The notes below the pieces were generated by a model, which saw only the letters and a program-made list of their open reading frames with translations, ran no database searches and was not told the origin of the DNA. This document shows positions 1-12,300 of a DNA stretch of 64,000 bases, in pieces. The DNA comes from Pristionchus mayeri. Lineage: Eukaryota; Nematoda; Chromadorea; Rhabditida; Neodiplogasteridae. The stretch spans positions 1,116,001 to 1,180,000 of the forward strand of contig BTRK01000005.1 in the NCBI GenBank assembly GCA_036245805.1, in the 5' to 3' direction. Position 1 is the first letter of the stretch. Each line of letters begins with the position of its first letter. A program made the position numbers and the translations under genes.

Positions 1-3000
1 ATGTTTTCTTTATTCCAAAAGGACACAACACTCGAAGAGAGTTACGCCGATTAGCGCAAAGATTGATGTGTAGGTCATCGAGATTATCCAGATGTTGGCT
101 GTAGTTTTCGTAGTCCCGGAAGTGCTGCACGTCATTCATTTAGAGGAGAAGGATTCCTTCCGTTTGCAACCAGCAGAGGGTTAATGGCGGAATTACAGAG
201 GGGGAGGTGGAAGAGCAGATGAGAGGGAGAATTGGAAGAAGAGGAAAAGGAGGAAAAAGAGTGGACGTCCGATGCACAATGAAGAACATAAACAAGCCAG
301 TGGATGTACTCGGGAAGAGTGAAAGAGAGTTGTTAGCCCCTAGAGCTCTCTATCTGCGTGTGCATGTTTTCGAACAGCCGGGCCAAATACCAGCCAGTTG
401 GATTCCAATGCCCCTCGTCCCTCTGCCACAAATCCGCATGTTACGGTAATCCGCAGTGATTACTGTAGAAGGATGCACGCATCATTACGCCGCATCACGA
501 TAGATCAAACAGTTTTTATTGCAAGCGCGAGATTGCGGGGAAATAATGCGATTTGCAGTACGAGAGAGGGAGTGTAAGCCGCATTAGCCGAGCAGAAGTA
601 GTGTAGAGAACTGCTCCGTTATTGAACCGCATTCCTTCGTTTGAGAAGTGGTCTGACTCTCTCTAGTCCGCAGCTTCTCTGTAGAGAGTAAGAGTAGTGG
701 CATTTGAGGAAGCCAGATTAGCATTTCGCCAATAGGTATTCTAGTCACGAAAAGGGAAGTGAGTAACACGAGAGGCAGCAGCCCTACTGCAGTCTTCTTC
801 GTCGTGGTAACACGAGAGAGAGAAGCGGTGATCAGCCATTCAGTGGCGATGGTAGAAAGGGGATCCGCTCTGCCATCGAGCAATAGATTCCGATAATCCG
901 ACGATTGTGGCACAGAATGGAGCCGATCCGCCTCGTTGGAAAACGCAAATATCTTTGTATGCCGGTTCTGTATTCTGTATGAAAACAAACAATTGTACCA
1001 AGAACCTGGAAAGTTGTAAATTTACATTCTGATTTTGGAGCAGCAGGGGATATCTAGTGGTATATCTCCTGCTCTTCTCCTTTTTCCCCCGTGCAAATCC
1101 CTGCATAAGGGAAGGGAACGTGAGTCGGCGCGCATCGGGAGAACCCATCGGAAGTGAGTGTATTCAATAGAGTGCCTCTTCTTCTTCTCCTACTTCTTTC
1201 TCCTCTTTCCTCCTCCTTCTCTTCCCAATTCTGCAAGAGTAGTCCACACAGGGCGAAGAGGAACCCGTCCCCCCTCCAGTATCTCGAAGGTAGATCAGTA
1301 GAGGCAGCGAGACGAGCCGAAGAGACGAAATTGCCGTCATGAAGAACGAACATAGAAAGAGAAGATGAGAGGAGAAGGGGGCCGTCCATTCCTAATGGAG
1401 TTTGAGTGACGAGCGAACGAACGAACGACTAGGCAAGAATGATTAACTGCACGTCTCGGCACTAAAACTATGGCAAGATCACTCACTTCCAGAGGCTCAA
1501 ATTAGCTACGATCATTCCACCCGAAGTTGTTTTCCTCTTCCCTTTCCATTTCTCCGTTTCCTTCTAACTACCAGAGAATGATACAATAAGACTGCCGAGT
1601 TAGGCTCGCGCTCTGCTTCTCTGATGCGTCTCCCGCTGTAGAGAGTATTGTTTTGTGGCCGAGCAACCGCTTGAATTGCCTCCTGATAGCTGCCAGACGG
1701 AGAGGTGAATGAATGGTAGAGGAAGGAGACAGGAGGAGAAGAAACGGTGAATGCCGAGGGATCGTACACCAATGTTGAATGTGCGCCGCGATTAGTTGAT
1801 ATTTGGAAGAGTGCAGTCAATAGTTCAACCGCGATCCGTATACAGCGAGACCTTTATACGAAGGACGACGAAGGAGAAGGAGCGCAGAAATGGAGGGGGA
1901 GGTTGATGTTTGGATAGAACGACGCGAATGATACATGACCAGAGTGAGGCATGTATCACGAGGAGACACGGGGAAATGTTGCAGCCTTTCTACATCAGAA
2001 TTCATTTTCAGGAAGGACTATCACAGGGTGGAGGCGTGCAGAATGTTCGCATATGTTTCAGGAATGCAAGTATGTCGATTGGCATCCGGATAGGAAGCAA
2101 TTCGGTCGGTGCAGTCGAGTGGGGGAAACACAGGGCAAAACACGAGCGCAATTGCCCCAAGGGCGCTCGAACTCTCTCTCTTCTCCCCAGATGGATGGGA
2201 TGAGATAAGGAGGGAGACACGCCATTGCAAAAAATTGGTGGAATCCGAAAACTTACTGTGATTATCATCGAATGATCTCATGACAAAATGCTACGTGCAA
2301 AACCCGCGATAAACACTCCCTCCCTCGATTCATGCAAGGATGACAACAACGTCGCAAATAGAAATGACCTCTCCTGTGTGCTATGCGCTCTCCTTCTCCT
2401 CTCTCCTCGCATCACCCTTCCTCACTCTCCTCGTTCCGTATCTCTCCCACACTCCGCTGATGAGGCTGTTTATGTCAGCAGAGGGGAAAGAGCCGAGAAA
2501 GAGTGCATGACCTTAGAACGCTCTAGCGAGGATGAGGACGTGGTCACGCACCTCCCTCATGAGGAAGCCCCCCGAATCAGCCGGTGCTATGACTGCCGGA
2601 ACTGAAATGCGAACACGCAAGGATTCCTAACCGGATCTCTCCGATGGAGACGCAAGGAAGCAGAGCAGAATCAGCAAGTGGCATAGCGGCTTGCTGAATG
2701 TGAATTGTTGTTGTATCCATAGGGGAGTAGCGAGGGAGAGAGGAATAACGGGCAAGCGCCACCTGCAGTGTCAACCTGCAAAGAGAGGAAGTGAGGCTCT
2801 CCTCAGCCTCGTGATCTCCCTCTGGCCAGTGAAGCGAGAAAAAAGAGAGTGGGAGAAGATGGTCCTGGGCTATGCCGAATGCCGTTCCTTGTTGTAGTCA
2901 TAAGGCCCACTGTCCCACCACCTCGCCTCCTTAGACGTCTAGAGCCTATGACTATTCCTTCTCCTCCCCTCCCCGCATACCTTGTACGAGGGGAAGAGAG

Positions 3001-3338
3001 AGAGAGAGAGGGAGGGCGAGAAAGGCAGACGAAAAAGAGTGGAACTAGGCAGCGAGGGGTGGAGTCACAGTGGAGGAGGAGGAAGAGAGGGAGGGAGGGA
3101 GCAGAGCAGCAGTGTGTCTCTGCCTCTCGCCTCCATCTACCCCCTCTCCTCCTCTCTTCTTTTCTTTTTAGTTCCCATCGTCTATCAGTTCCTAACACAC
3201 AACCTCTTCTTCCCACTCTACACGCCGATTTCGACCACACGTCAGTCACATCATCTCCGGCTTCTCCACCTTCTCCCTCGACTCACGCTCGATCGATATA
3301 CCGGAGACAGTCATATGGCATGGTGGTAGCTGAGCACG
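1..3338. other. non-coding 5' flank of the cyclase gene
   Basis: I see no credible gene here. Open frames exist on both strands but overlap one another and lie in purine- or pyrimidine-rich sequence. At 2990-3110 a GA-rich block is followed by a pyrimidine tract ending in TTTTTAG at 3171. That is a good acceptor, possibly for spliced-leader addition to the first receptor cassette, which would leave a 5' UTR of 3172-3338. Confidence 0.6.
3314..3328 (+). promoter_or_regulatory. short upstream open frame before cassette A
   Basis: A four-residue open frame (Met-Ala-Trp-Trp-stop) ends ten bases before the receptor start codon at 3339. If the mRNA begins at the acceptor at 3171, ribosomes would meet this ATG first, which could lower translation of cassette A. 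Seen in sequence; the effect is inference. Confidence 0.35.
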
Positions 3339-6331
3339 ATGCATCAGCAAAGGCAAAGATCAGAACCTACTGCAGCAGCCGCTGCATGGTTGCTAGCTGC
3401 AACTGCAGCAATCCTGCTGCAACCAGCTAACGCTTCTTCGACGACGCCGATCCCCTTCAAGTTCATCGAGCACAGCCTACCTTACAAGGTGCTTCTCGTT
3501 CTACCGGAGCACGAGTCGAGCAATGACAAGTTTGGACTGACAATCCTCAAAGCATTTCCTGTAATCGATGAAGCTATTGACGAGGTGGTGAAAAGAGGAA
3601 TAATGCCTCCGGGATGGATTAATGTTTCACAGCACGATTCAAGGTGGGTCTGATGAGAGTGATGAAGTTTCTCTCCTTACTTCTATTTTTTCTCGCGAAT
3701 TAGCCTTCCTACGGTGTTCCTGACAGATTCGTTCTTTGGGCGATTGAAGATAAAAGTGCGCGATTGGAGGTACTGGGAGGACACAACACTGGCCGAGCGA
3801 TGGAGTACGGTCGGAGTGGTGGACGCCTATTGTAAGAACGAGCTGGACATGGTCCTCGGCTTTGCCGACTCCTACGGATTGGCGACCGTGACGAAAGTGA
3901 GTTAACTTGCATCGGACTTGATGAAAATCATGCTTTTCGTGCTCAAACTCCGGTTCTCGACGGGCGCTGGTAGTTTTGTTAGGTTCTTTTCCCCGTCTTT
4001 TTATAAATTTCCGGTAAACACTTTACATTGTTCGCTAGGCGTCACTTATGGCGTAAACTGGACACGCATACTCCAACGTTAGGCAGCCAGTCAGTCGGAG
4101 AGTCAGCTGGGCGAGTCCAGATCGATAGGTTGTTTTTGCGCTGCTGGCTGGAACGCTAGAGTGGCTGTGTGTTGCGTCTGACGGGGTGTTCGCATGCGCA
4201 TAGAATGACGAGCGAGAGCTATTTATTCGGCGTAACAAGGGTTCTTCATTGTTTTATGCCACCTCTCTCTCGCTCTTTCTCCGCTCTCCCGTCTTATCTC
4301 TCGTCGTGTAACGCACGCGGTGGCTCGCTGTGCATGTGTCTTTCTCCCCTTCTTAGGCATCGAGCCTATTAAGCGGAGGGTGCTAAATTGACGGCTCTCC
4401 TCATCGACCCCGCGTGGCCAGAGGAAAGTGAGCTCTCCTTCCGCCTCTTCCCCTCTTCCGCATCTAAGAGAAAAGCGACTAAGGGGAGCCGGGTGGAAAG
4501 AAGAGAAGAGGGGCTATATTGCAGCTAAGAGCCACAATGAGGTAGCTGGCGTGAAGAGAGCACAGAGAAAGATGCACTGAGGAAGGAACCAACTTGGTGG
4601 GGCCTTCAGCCCTTCTGCGCCCCAGAATCAGAGTGGGCTGGTTATGGAAATGGGTTGAGTTATGGCGAGCCCATCGGAGATTGAATGGCCCGTGAGAGAA
4701 AAAGAGAAGAGGTTATGATATAGATTCTTTTTCGCTGCGCTTGAAGAACCTCTGTGCCCTCCTCATCACTTTCCCACTTTCTCTTGCCGGGGTCAGATCT
4801 GGGCGAGACAGCATGCGAAGAGAGGAGGTTCGTTGTTCGCTCCCGGGGAGTTTTCGCGCGAGCGTCCGCAATCGGCTCGCACATAACTTAGCGGCCCCAT
4901 CGCCACAGGAGTTTCCCCATCCTCCCTCCTCCTCCTCCCAATCCTATTTGGAGAGCATGCGGGATGTGCGTGGAGAACTTTGAGATTGAAAGGAGAAGAG
5001 GAGGAAGATGAATTATGCTTATAGGAGGGTGCGAGAGAGGGGCGAGATGATGTCAATAGAGCAGATTTGCTGTTTTATGCTGTGCTGTTGCGATGAGTGA
5101 AATATCTTGTCCTGTGCACTTCCTGTGAGAGATGCGAGGTAGCTGAAGAGGTCATCAGAGATGATTGACGAGCGACTAAGGGTGCATATTATAAATGGCC
5201 ATCATTAGCTCGAGAGTCTCTCATTATCGCTCGGCCTCGTATGTATCTTCCGACGGAAGAGTGCGTGTCCAGTTTCAACGGCATCATACTACATGCCTTG
5301 GCTGCTAATTGGCTGGTTAAGGTTAATCCCTAGCTAGTTCGTTACGGTATCGACGGTTAGGAAGCCCCATTTCAACTAAAGGACGATGGTCGCACTCAAT
5401 TCCGCGTGTTTTCTCTATTCACCAAGACGCTATCTAATTGTGCCCGAAATGAGGAAACTGAGAGGGTGGAGGAATGGTGCGAGTCGTCTCTTCACTCAAT
5501 TCTTCCATAGAATCCGGGATCTTCTGAGGGCCATCTCACTTCACTATTTGTGTCTCGTGTCTCCACTGGATCTTTGTATCGTTATGACTATACTAGTAGT
5601 AGGTAATTGGAAAGAGTGGTCAGTGAGGGAGGGGGAGCGAGGTGCCAAGTGTGACAAGCAGGTGATTGCAATAGCAAGGCAGGCGAAGGGGGATGGAGGT
5701 ACACGCGTCGAGAATCGGAGCCAGGGCCAGGGGAATATCTGAAATCCCCACGAACCGGGAAGTAGAGAACTGGAGTTTGATCTACTACAATGCGGCTGCA
5801 GGTCTCGGCCGGCTTCAACCAGGGGATTCCTGTGATCACGACTGCCGGATTGCCATCGATGCTGCACAGCAGGAAGAGCTACCCTTACCTGATCCGAATG
5901 CAGGGCAGCTACAGGCAGATGGCTGCGGCATTGTACCAGCTCATCGCCTACAGCGATCCGAAGACCTCTGAGATCTCGCTGAACTACCTGCGGATGCTGT
6001 TCATGTACCACGACAAGAAGCGTGCCGTGAACAAGGCGCAGCGAGATCAGAACGAGGAGAACGAGGTGGCCAGCAGTCACTGCTACTTCTCCCTCTACGC
6101 CATCAAGAACTACTTCGCGGAGGCATCGTCAACGTTCAAGCAGGAGTGGTCGATCCAGACACCAAGCTTTCCTTTCGATGAGGAGGTGGGGCTGATTGAT
6201 GGGATTTGCATTATGAAATCCTCAGTGATTGAGCAGGTTATTATATCTCAATAATTTATTTGTGTAGGAGAATATCGATCGCGAGGACGAAATGAAGGAG
6301 TGGCTGAGAGACGTGAGCACGAAAACGAACG
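3339..6331 (+). CDS. gcy-28: extracellular cassette A of the receptor guanylate cyclase
   Basis: Four exons (3339-3643, 3704-3896, 5802-6185, 6268-6331) encode about 315 residues. The first is a signal peptide with an Ala/Leu-rich core, then the N-lobe of an ANF-receptor-type fold ([37 protein letters not shown]). The last exon ends in phase 1 with a single G, which the first two bases of the exon at 16890 complete to Val. Exon 3 has two usable donors, 6186 and 6237, both in phase 0. The first aligns better with cassette B; the second would add 17 residues. The first ATG after a plausible acceptor was chosen as start. Confidence 0.85.
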
Positions 6332-9300
6332 GTGCGTTCATTTTTATAACGTGTTGATGATACGGCTAGAAAAATGATGCTTTCGACGTGACATTTGGAC
6401 TTTTTCCTCGTCTTAAACCGCTTTCTATACATTCTTGCTGCGCCGTTCCTTCTCTTGTTTCCTTTTTCTTCGTCCACATTTTCTCGTCTTTTTTCGCGCC
6501 ATTCTTTTCATCCTTTTTTCTGCGTTTTTCTCTGTGTTCTCTAATCTGGCCACAGTGCTTCTCCCTTCCTCTTCCTCGTCCTCCGCCTCCACGCATCACA
6601 TGAATTATTTGAGTCATGTTTTCGTAATCTGCCATTTTCTGTCGTCTGTCTCTCCATTCATCGGGATGATATCGATCCCGGCGGGAGCTGCTTGCCGATC
6701 TGGTTTCTCGAACCAGCAACCGCTGATCGGTTCTCGCTGGCCGCTCTTTTTCTGCGCTTTCCTCACCTCACCTCTGCAATATGTCTTTCTCATTCCTCCT
6801 CCTCCTCTTCGTCGTCCCTTCCTCGCCTCTCCCGCCCTGTCTCTTGTTACACCACACCGCGGAAAGAGCTGCAAAGAAGCAAACGAGAAGCCAGGGATAG
6901 AACAGATGCGAACAGATAACAAGTGGAAATTGGTAGAGATCAGAGAGCGAATAGTACGTGCGACTTTGCAGAATGGACGGAGATTCATCGCATATGCATG
7001 AAATCGGGCGTTGAAAATTGAACGATGAATGATGCATGCAAGATCAATCACATGTGCCGCTGAAAGATGCGCCGTCCAAAGAGAGTAGAGAGGGGAAGAG
7101 CCGCTGAGAGTTCCCTCACTAACACAATGGGAGCGAATGAGTAATGATGAGGAATGAGAAGGAAGAGAGAGAGGAAGGGGAAGCAATGGATTCGAGAGTT
7201 GTCCGAGGGGTCGAGATTGATCAGGTTGGGGCTTAGAGACAGACATCTTTCCTTCCATATACTCCTTTCGTTCTGCCATTATTAATGTTTTTTTCGGCCT
7301 ATTTATCCTGTGTAGTCTGCTGTCTTTCTCGCTCTTTCAAAATTGCTTAAAATTGCTTAATACACTGAGCATGCTCGAGAGTGGTGTTTTTGCATAATTT
7401 GGCGCTAGGCTCTAGAATGACGACACAGGCGGTGCAGTCGCGTGAGAATAATAGTGGTCGATTTAGTGAACGAAGTCGAGGGACGAGAAGCGATCCGGAA
7501 ATGTGAGAAATTCGCGGCGATTTGGTTGATGTTATGGCAAAAATGGACGCTAAAATGGGTCAGGTAGATAGAAGAATGAGATTATTGAGGGACAATTCAC
7601 AAGATTCGTGAAAGATAGGTTCTTGTTGTTTGCTATAGTCCAGGAAGTGGACCGCATTGATTGGTTTCCGTACTTTTGTGCTTGCATTGCTTGTGATCTT
7701 TGTTGGGAAGTACGACTTTTGATGCGCTTTGCTAGAGACGAAAGTCATAAATATCACAGGGGAAGGATCCTTTACGGGCCGGCCAGACAATGTCCGAGGT
7801 TTGTTTGTTTGCTGGCTCTTTTCCTGTTCTTCTCTTCTCTATTTTGACGTCTGGCAGGCCATGGAGTAGGAATTGTCGACCGAAATGGGGGACTGATCTA
7901 CTCATGTGGAAGGGATTATCCTAATTCAACAATGATCTCCGAAACGCGTTACAGACGTCATTCGCTCTACGAATAGCACGAGCTCATTTTGACGAATTAT
8001 CCAATTATGCAATTACTTCCTGATCGACAATCTCCGATTGTTTATTCCATGAGAATCACACGGTTAGCATGGGAAAAGATGGCGGAAATGCGGTAATAGT
8101 TGCCTTTCCGGCTAATATTTTCTCCCTTTTACCACTTCCACGATACGGAAGGCGCGGATTGGAGTGGGTGTGAAGTAGAAGCTGTGAGAAAAGAAAAAGT
8201 GGGCACGAGTCTGTATACAAGCTGTCTGGGAAAGGCAGGAGAGAGCCTACTAAATTGAGTGGTGAATGGTGAAATGTGTAAATAGATACCCGAGACTGAC
8301 GAGGGGGACTTGCACAGAAGAATCGGCGCATTTCGGCGCATTTCGCTTTTTATCACAATCGGTTTGCTGGTACAAAGTACCCTCTTTAATTAGTTTGCGG
8401 TGCTTGCAAGCTGACGCAATCACTGTAGTTTGACGAATGCGCGCGATCATCTCGAGAGTGTTGGAGTGTTCGTTATCACTTTTCGAAATGATCTCTTCGC
8501 TGCAAAATTTTATGGCCTCTTTTCTCGTATTGTTGTTGCGCCTCGCTGCTGTGGCCCCGTCGTGGCTGCCTCTCTGCTCGAGCTCTGCTATTGGTAGATC
8601 AGGGACACGAGAGAGCACGCGAAACGAGGAGAGGACGGTTAGGGCGTGATTCAACGTTTTGTGCGGCGTGTAGACACGCCTCTCCTTCCTTTCGCCCTCT
8701 TTCTCCTTTCTCCTCTGCAGGGGGTGATAAATGTCGGGGTGGTGATTGCAACCCTCTGCGAAAAATTCTGCAAGCAAAAGCTGTTGCAAAACGAGCTGAG
8801 CCGTAGGGAGGCAAGGCGATTAGAAGAGTGCGGAAGAGAAGCAGAGAAGAGAGAGATATGGAGTGAATCGAAGAGAGAAAACAAGGGCGAGAAGCATGAG
8901 GGTAGCGGGAGAGAGAAGGGGAGATAGAGAGACAGAGAGAAGAGGGACGAGGGGTGCAAGATCGCGAGTAAAATCGGCATGTGACACAGCGACACATCAT
9001 GGGAGCACTGCAATTGAGAAGATTTTGAGGGATTTGTTAGATTTCAGCCGATTTCACGGTTGAATTTGTCAACACTTGTGGGCAGAGTTCACTGTAGCCG
9101 TGGAGGGAGGGGCAGGATGGGCATTTGTGCTTGAGATTAGTGGCGGAGACGGCGAGAGAGCGTGAGGACTGGAGAGGGCGCCGCTTTGATCGATGCACTG
9201 ATCGTCGGTCGAGCACGCAGTTTACGTTGAAAGAGAGACAGGGAGGATGGATGGATGCTGTTGTGTTGTTCGATCGCATTTGAGTGAGAGTGATGTGGAA

Positions 9301-12300
9301 CAGTTGGAATGAGAGGGACGGAATGAGAAGAGGGGGCATGTATCGGATGACAAGTTCTGCACCGACGGATCGAGTAGAGATAATTGGAAAACTTTCGGCG
9401 GCAAAACTCGAAACGATTGATTGTGCGATCGTTTGTGAATGGAAAAAAGTCCCTGCAAAGTTCGAAACTGCACGGGATATTGATTGCATCCCCGTTGCCT
9501 CGTTTTTATTGGATTTTTTCTCACAGGAGTAGTGTGCAAGTGACGCGACGATTTGTAGCCAGGGAGCGCGAATCTCGCAGAGTTTGTCCGCCCGTGAGAG
9601 CTTCTGCCGGTGTTGTGGTCTCATTCCGCTAACGATCTCTCCCACTGTCTGATCGAAGAGAGAGCATGCTGACTGCTGAGAAAAGTCCCTTTTCTTTCCC
9701 AGAGATCGTAGTGCTCTCAGATTTGCTGAATGTGTGCATGTATGCATCATACAACGACCGGAAATCGGAAATTGAGTATGATCGAATTAGCAAGTTGGCA
9801 GAAGGAACCGGGGAGGCAGGCAGCGCAAACGTTGCTTGTACAAAGCTTACATATGCATGCATGCCGCCGTTTTCTTCCAAATCGCCAGACCGCAGAGCAA
9901 ATTAGCAGTAATTCGTCAGACGAAGTGGCTGAAGTCGCCCTCGAGTGCTCCCAGAATAACCCCTAATGATGTTCAAAAATTTTATAGTTCTACTTCGTTT
10001 TTTTCAGTCCCGAGGGAGTCTGCAGACGCAAAACGTGAGAGAGCAGCATTGCGTAGGGTAATCATCGGAGTAATCGGATAGCTCCCATCTGACGGGGGAA
10101 TGATGAAGGGAGCCCATTGTATGTGGTTTCATCTCGTAAATGAGCGAAATTCGTCGGCGGCACCGCTTTGCCTTTTTCGTGTGAGCGAGAGAGGGCGGCA
10201 TTTAATTTGCAGAAGAGGATCCAATCGAGGGGAAATTAGACTTCCGGTAAACACGCCAAACCGTTTGCACGAGAAGGGCAGTGTCGGAGTGGTGACGTGC
10301 ATAGTGATAGCTTGTTAGCTTGTTTCCTATCGTCACTTGATTTTTGCATTTCCGCTGAAGAAAATAACTGTACTTTCGGCGGGCGAAGCTTGTTTTTGCC
10401 AGTTGGCGCAATTTCCTTACTTGATAGAATCTAGCGCACTCCCTAATGCCTCGCCACATTTTCCGAACATTTTATTCAGTATTTTTTCCGCCATAGGATA
10501 AAATTAGAATTTCTCATCGCGCGCTTCTTTGGTTGATTTTTAAATATCTCTTAAATTCAAGTGATTAGCATCCAAATTTTTCAGGGAATTACTCTACGTG
10601 TAGAATCAGTAGGGAGGATGATTAAGAAGAGGGGGAGGAAACGAAAATGGCAACGAGAACGAGGGAGGAATACAACAGAATCAGCAGCGTCAGCTCAATT
10701 AAGAGGGGGCAGGAAATGCAGGAAGAAATCTCGTCAGCAGAAGCAGCTAGCAAAGAGGACGATTTCCGATGCGAGCAGACATGATGAAGCGAATTACCAC
10801 CGATGACGAGCATTTCTCTCTCGCTGTCGAGTATCCTCTCCTTGCTCTGACTAGTAACACCGCGAGACAAGCAATGATTATGGGGAGTTGTCGAATCGGA
10901 CTGTAGATGGAGCTCATTTGCCCACATCTAGTGCTCGTTCTAAAGAGATTCTGCTAAGGCGTCTCTAATGTGCCGATGTTCACTAGTAATTTATTATCAT
11001 GGGAATACCCAGACTTGTTTGTTTTTAAGCACAAACATGAGCAGGCCTCAAGAGGCAGCGGCATCCCGAGGGGCTCACCCGGCCAGATTGATTAAGCCGT
11101 TATTCAGTTCTCAAAGAGTGCAAAGGAAATGAAAGTCGCCCCTGCATCCTCCGTCGTTATTCTGATCAGAGACCAAGTCTTCAGAAAAAAGTATACTATT
11201 CTCAGCTTAGTCCTAGTAAGGAATTCCCTATTAATATTTAATATTTGCGCTGTGACGCCGCGTCCACCACTCTCAGACGGCTATTGGAATGTATTTGAGT
11301 GATGCATGCGCGTTCAACATTCATCACACTGCACCGTATGGTGGCATTTCGATCAACAGCGCGGCGCTTTGCTTCTGAATCATCCCGGTGATTGATCGAC
11401 GTTATTTTGCGGGCATATGTCGGTTCCGGTCTCTAGCGCTTCATTTTTTGCCAGAGTCCCATCTCCGATTCTGATGTCAGTCAGCACAGTCTGCTCTCTC
11501 CCTCTCTCCACTAAATTCTGTCCAAATGTATTCGTGTGTTGTTTTCGAGTCGACATTGTACGGGGATACTTTGTCTTTTCTTTACCTTGCGCACTGCCTT
11601 CGTGCCATATTTCTCACCTCCTCTCTTCCTTGTTTGACAACTGCTACTAATCCCTCACTTAGCGAACAACACTGCGAACACAACCACCCCATATTTCACA
11701 AAATCCTGCAGACGAGGATAAGAGACACTCACACTGTTTGCTCAAGGAGAGAGGGAGAGATGTTTTGGGGTGGAATTGATAAGTGGGGAATGGATTGGCA
11801 CGATGGACCGTCTTGCGAATTCAAAAATTTAAATTCACATCGCTTAGTCGAACTCCTCGATCTCTGGCTTTGGAGTTAAGTGTCCAGGAAACTTTCTCAG
11901 GAGAGGCAAGGAGGACCTCACTCCTCCACCCCGATCTTCTATCCCTATTGAGTCGGTTGTCGTCTTCTCTTTTCCTCTACTCGTGATGTCTCATAGCAGA
12001 GGAAGAAGGGAGTGGGAGGGAGAATGGAGGACAGAAGTCAAGGGAAGAGGGCGCAGACAGGCGAAGAAAGGGAAATGGGAAGAGGAGACGGAGCAGCGAG
12101 AGAGAAAGGACGGGCGGGAGCGGGCGGAGGAGGGAGAGCGCTCTCCCGAGAGGGGGGAAAGGGAGGGGAAAGGGAGGGGCGGAGCCGGCCCCTTCGCTCT
12201 CGCACCCATCCGCAGCCCGACCACCCGACTATCCTAGTATTGCTATGCCCCGACCCCGACCCAACCCTTAACCAGGGCAGTAATGATAGTATGGCTGCTG

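Noticed and set aside
12012..12282. Upstream part of the long open frame ending at 13166
   Set aside because: It lies in GA-rich low-complexity sequence and encodes only Glu/Arg/Gly runs. The true cassette B begins in another frame at 12283, and this frame is coding only from 12818.
6332..12282. A third receptor cassette between A and B
   Set aside because: I looked for the LPEH-, VxGP- and PVxTT-type motifs in all frames given and found none.
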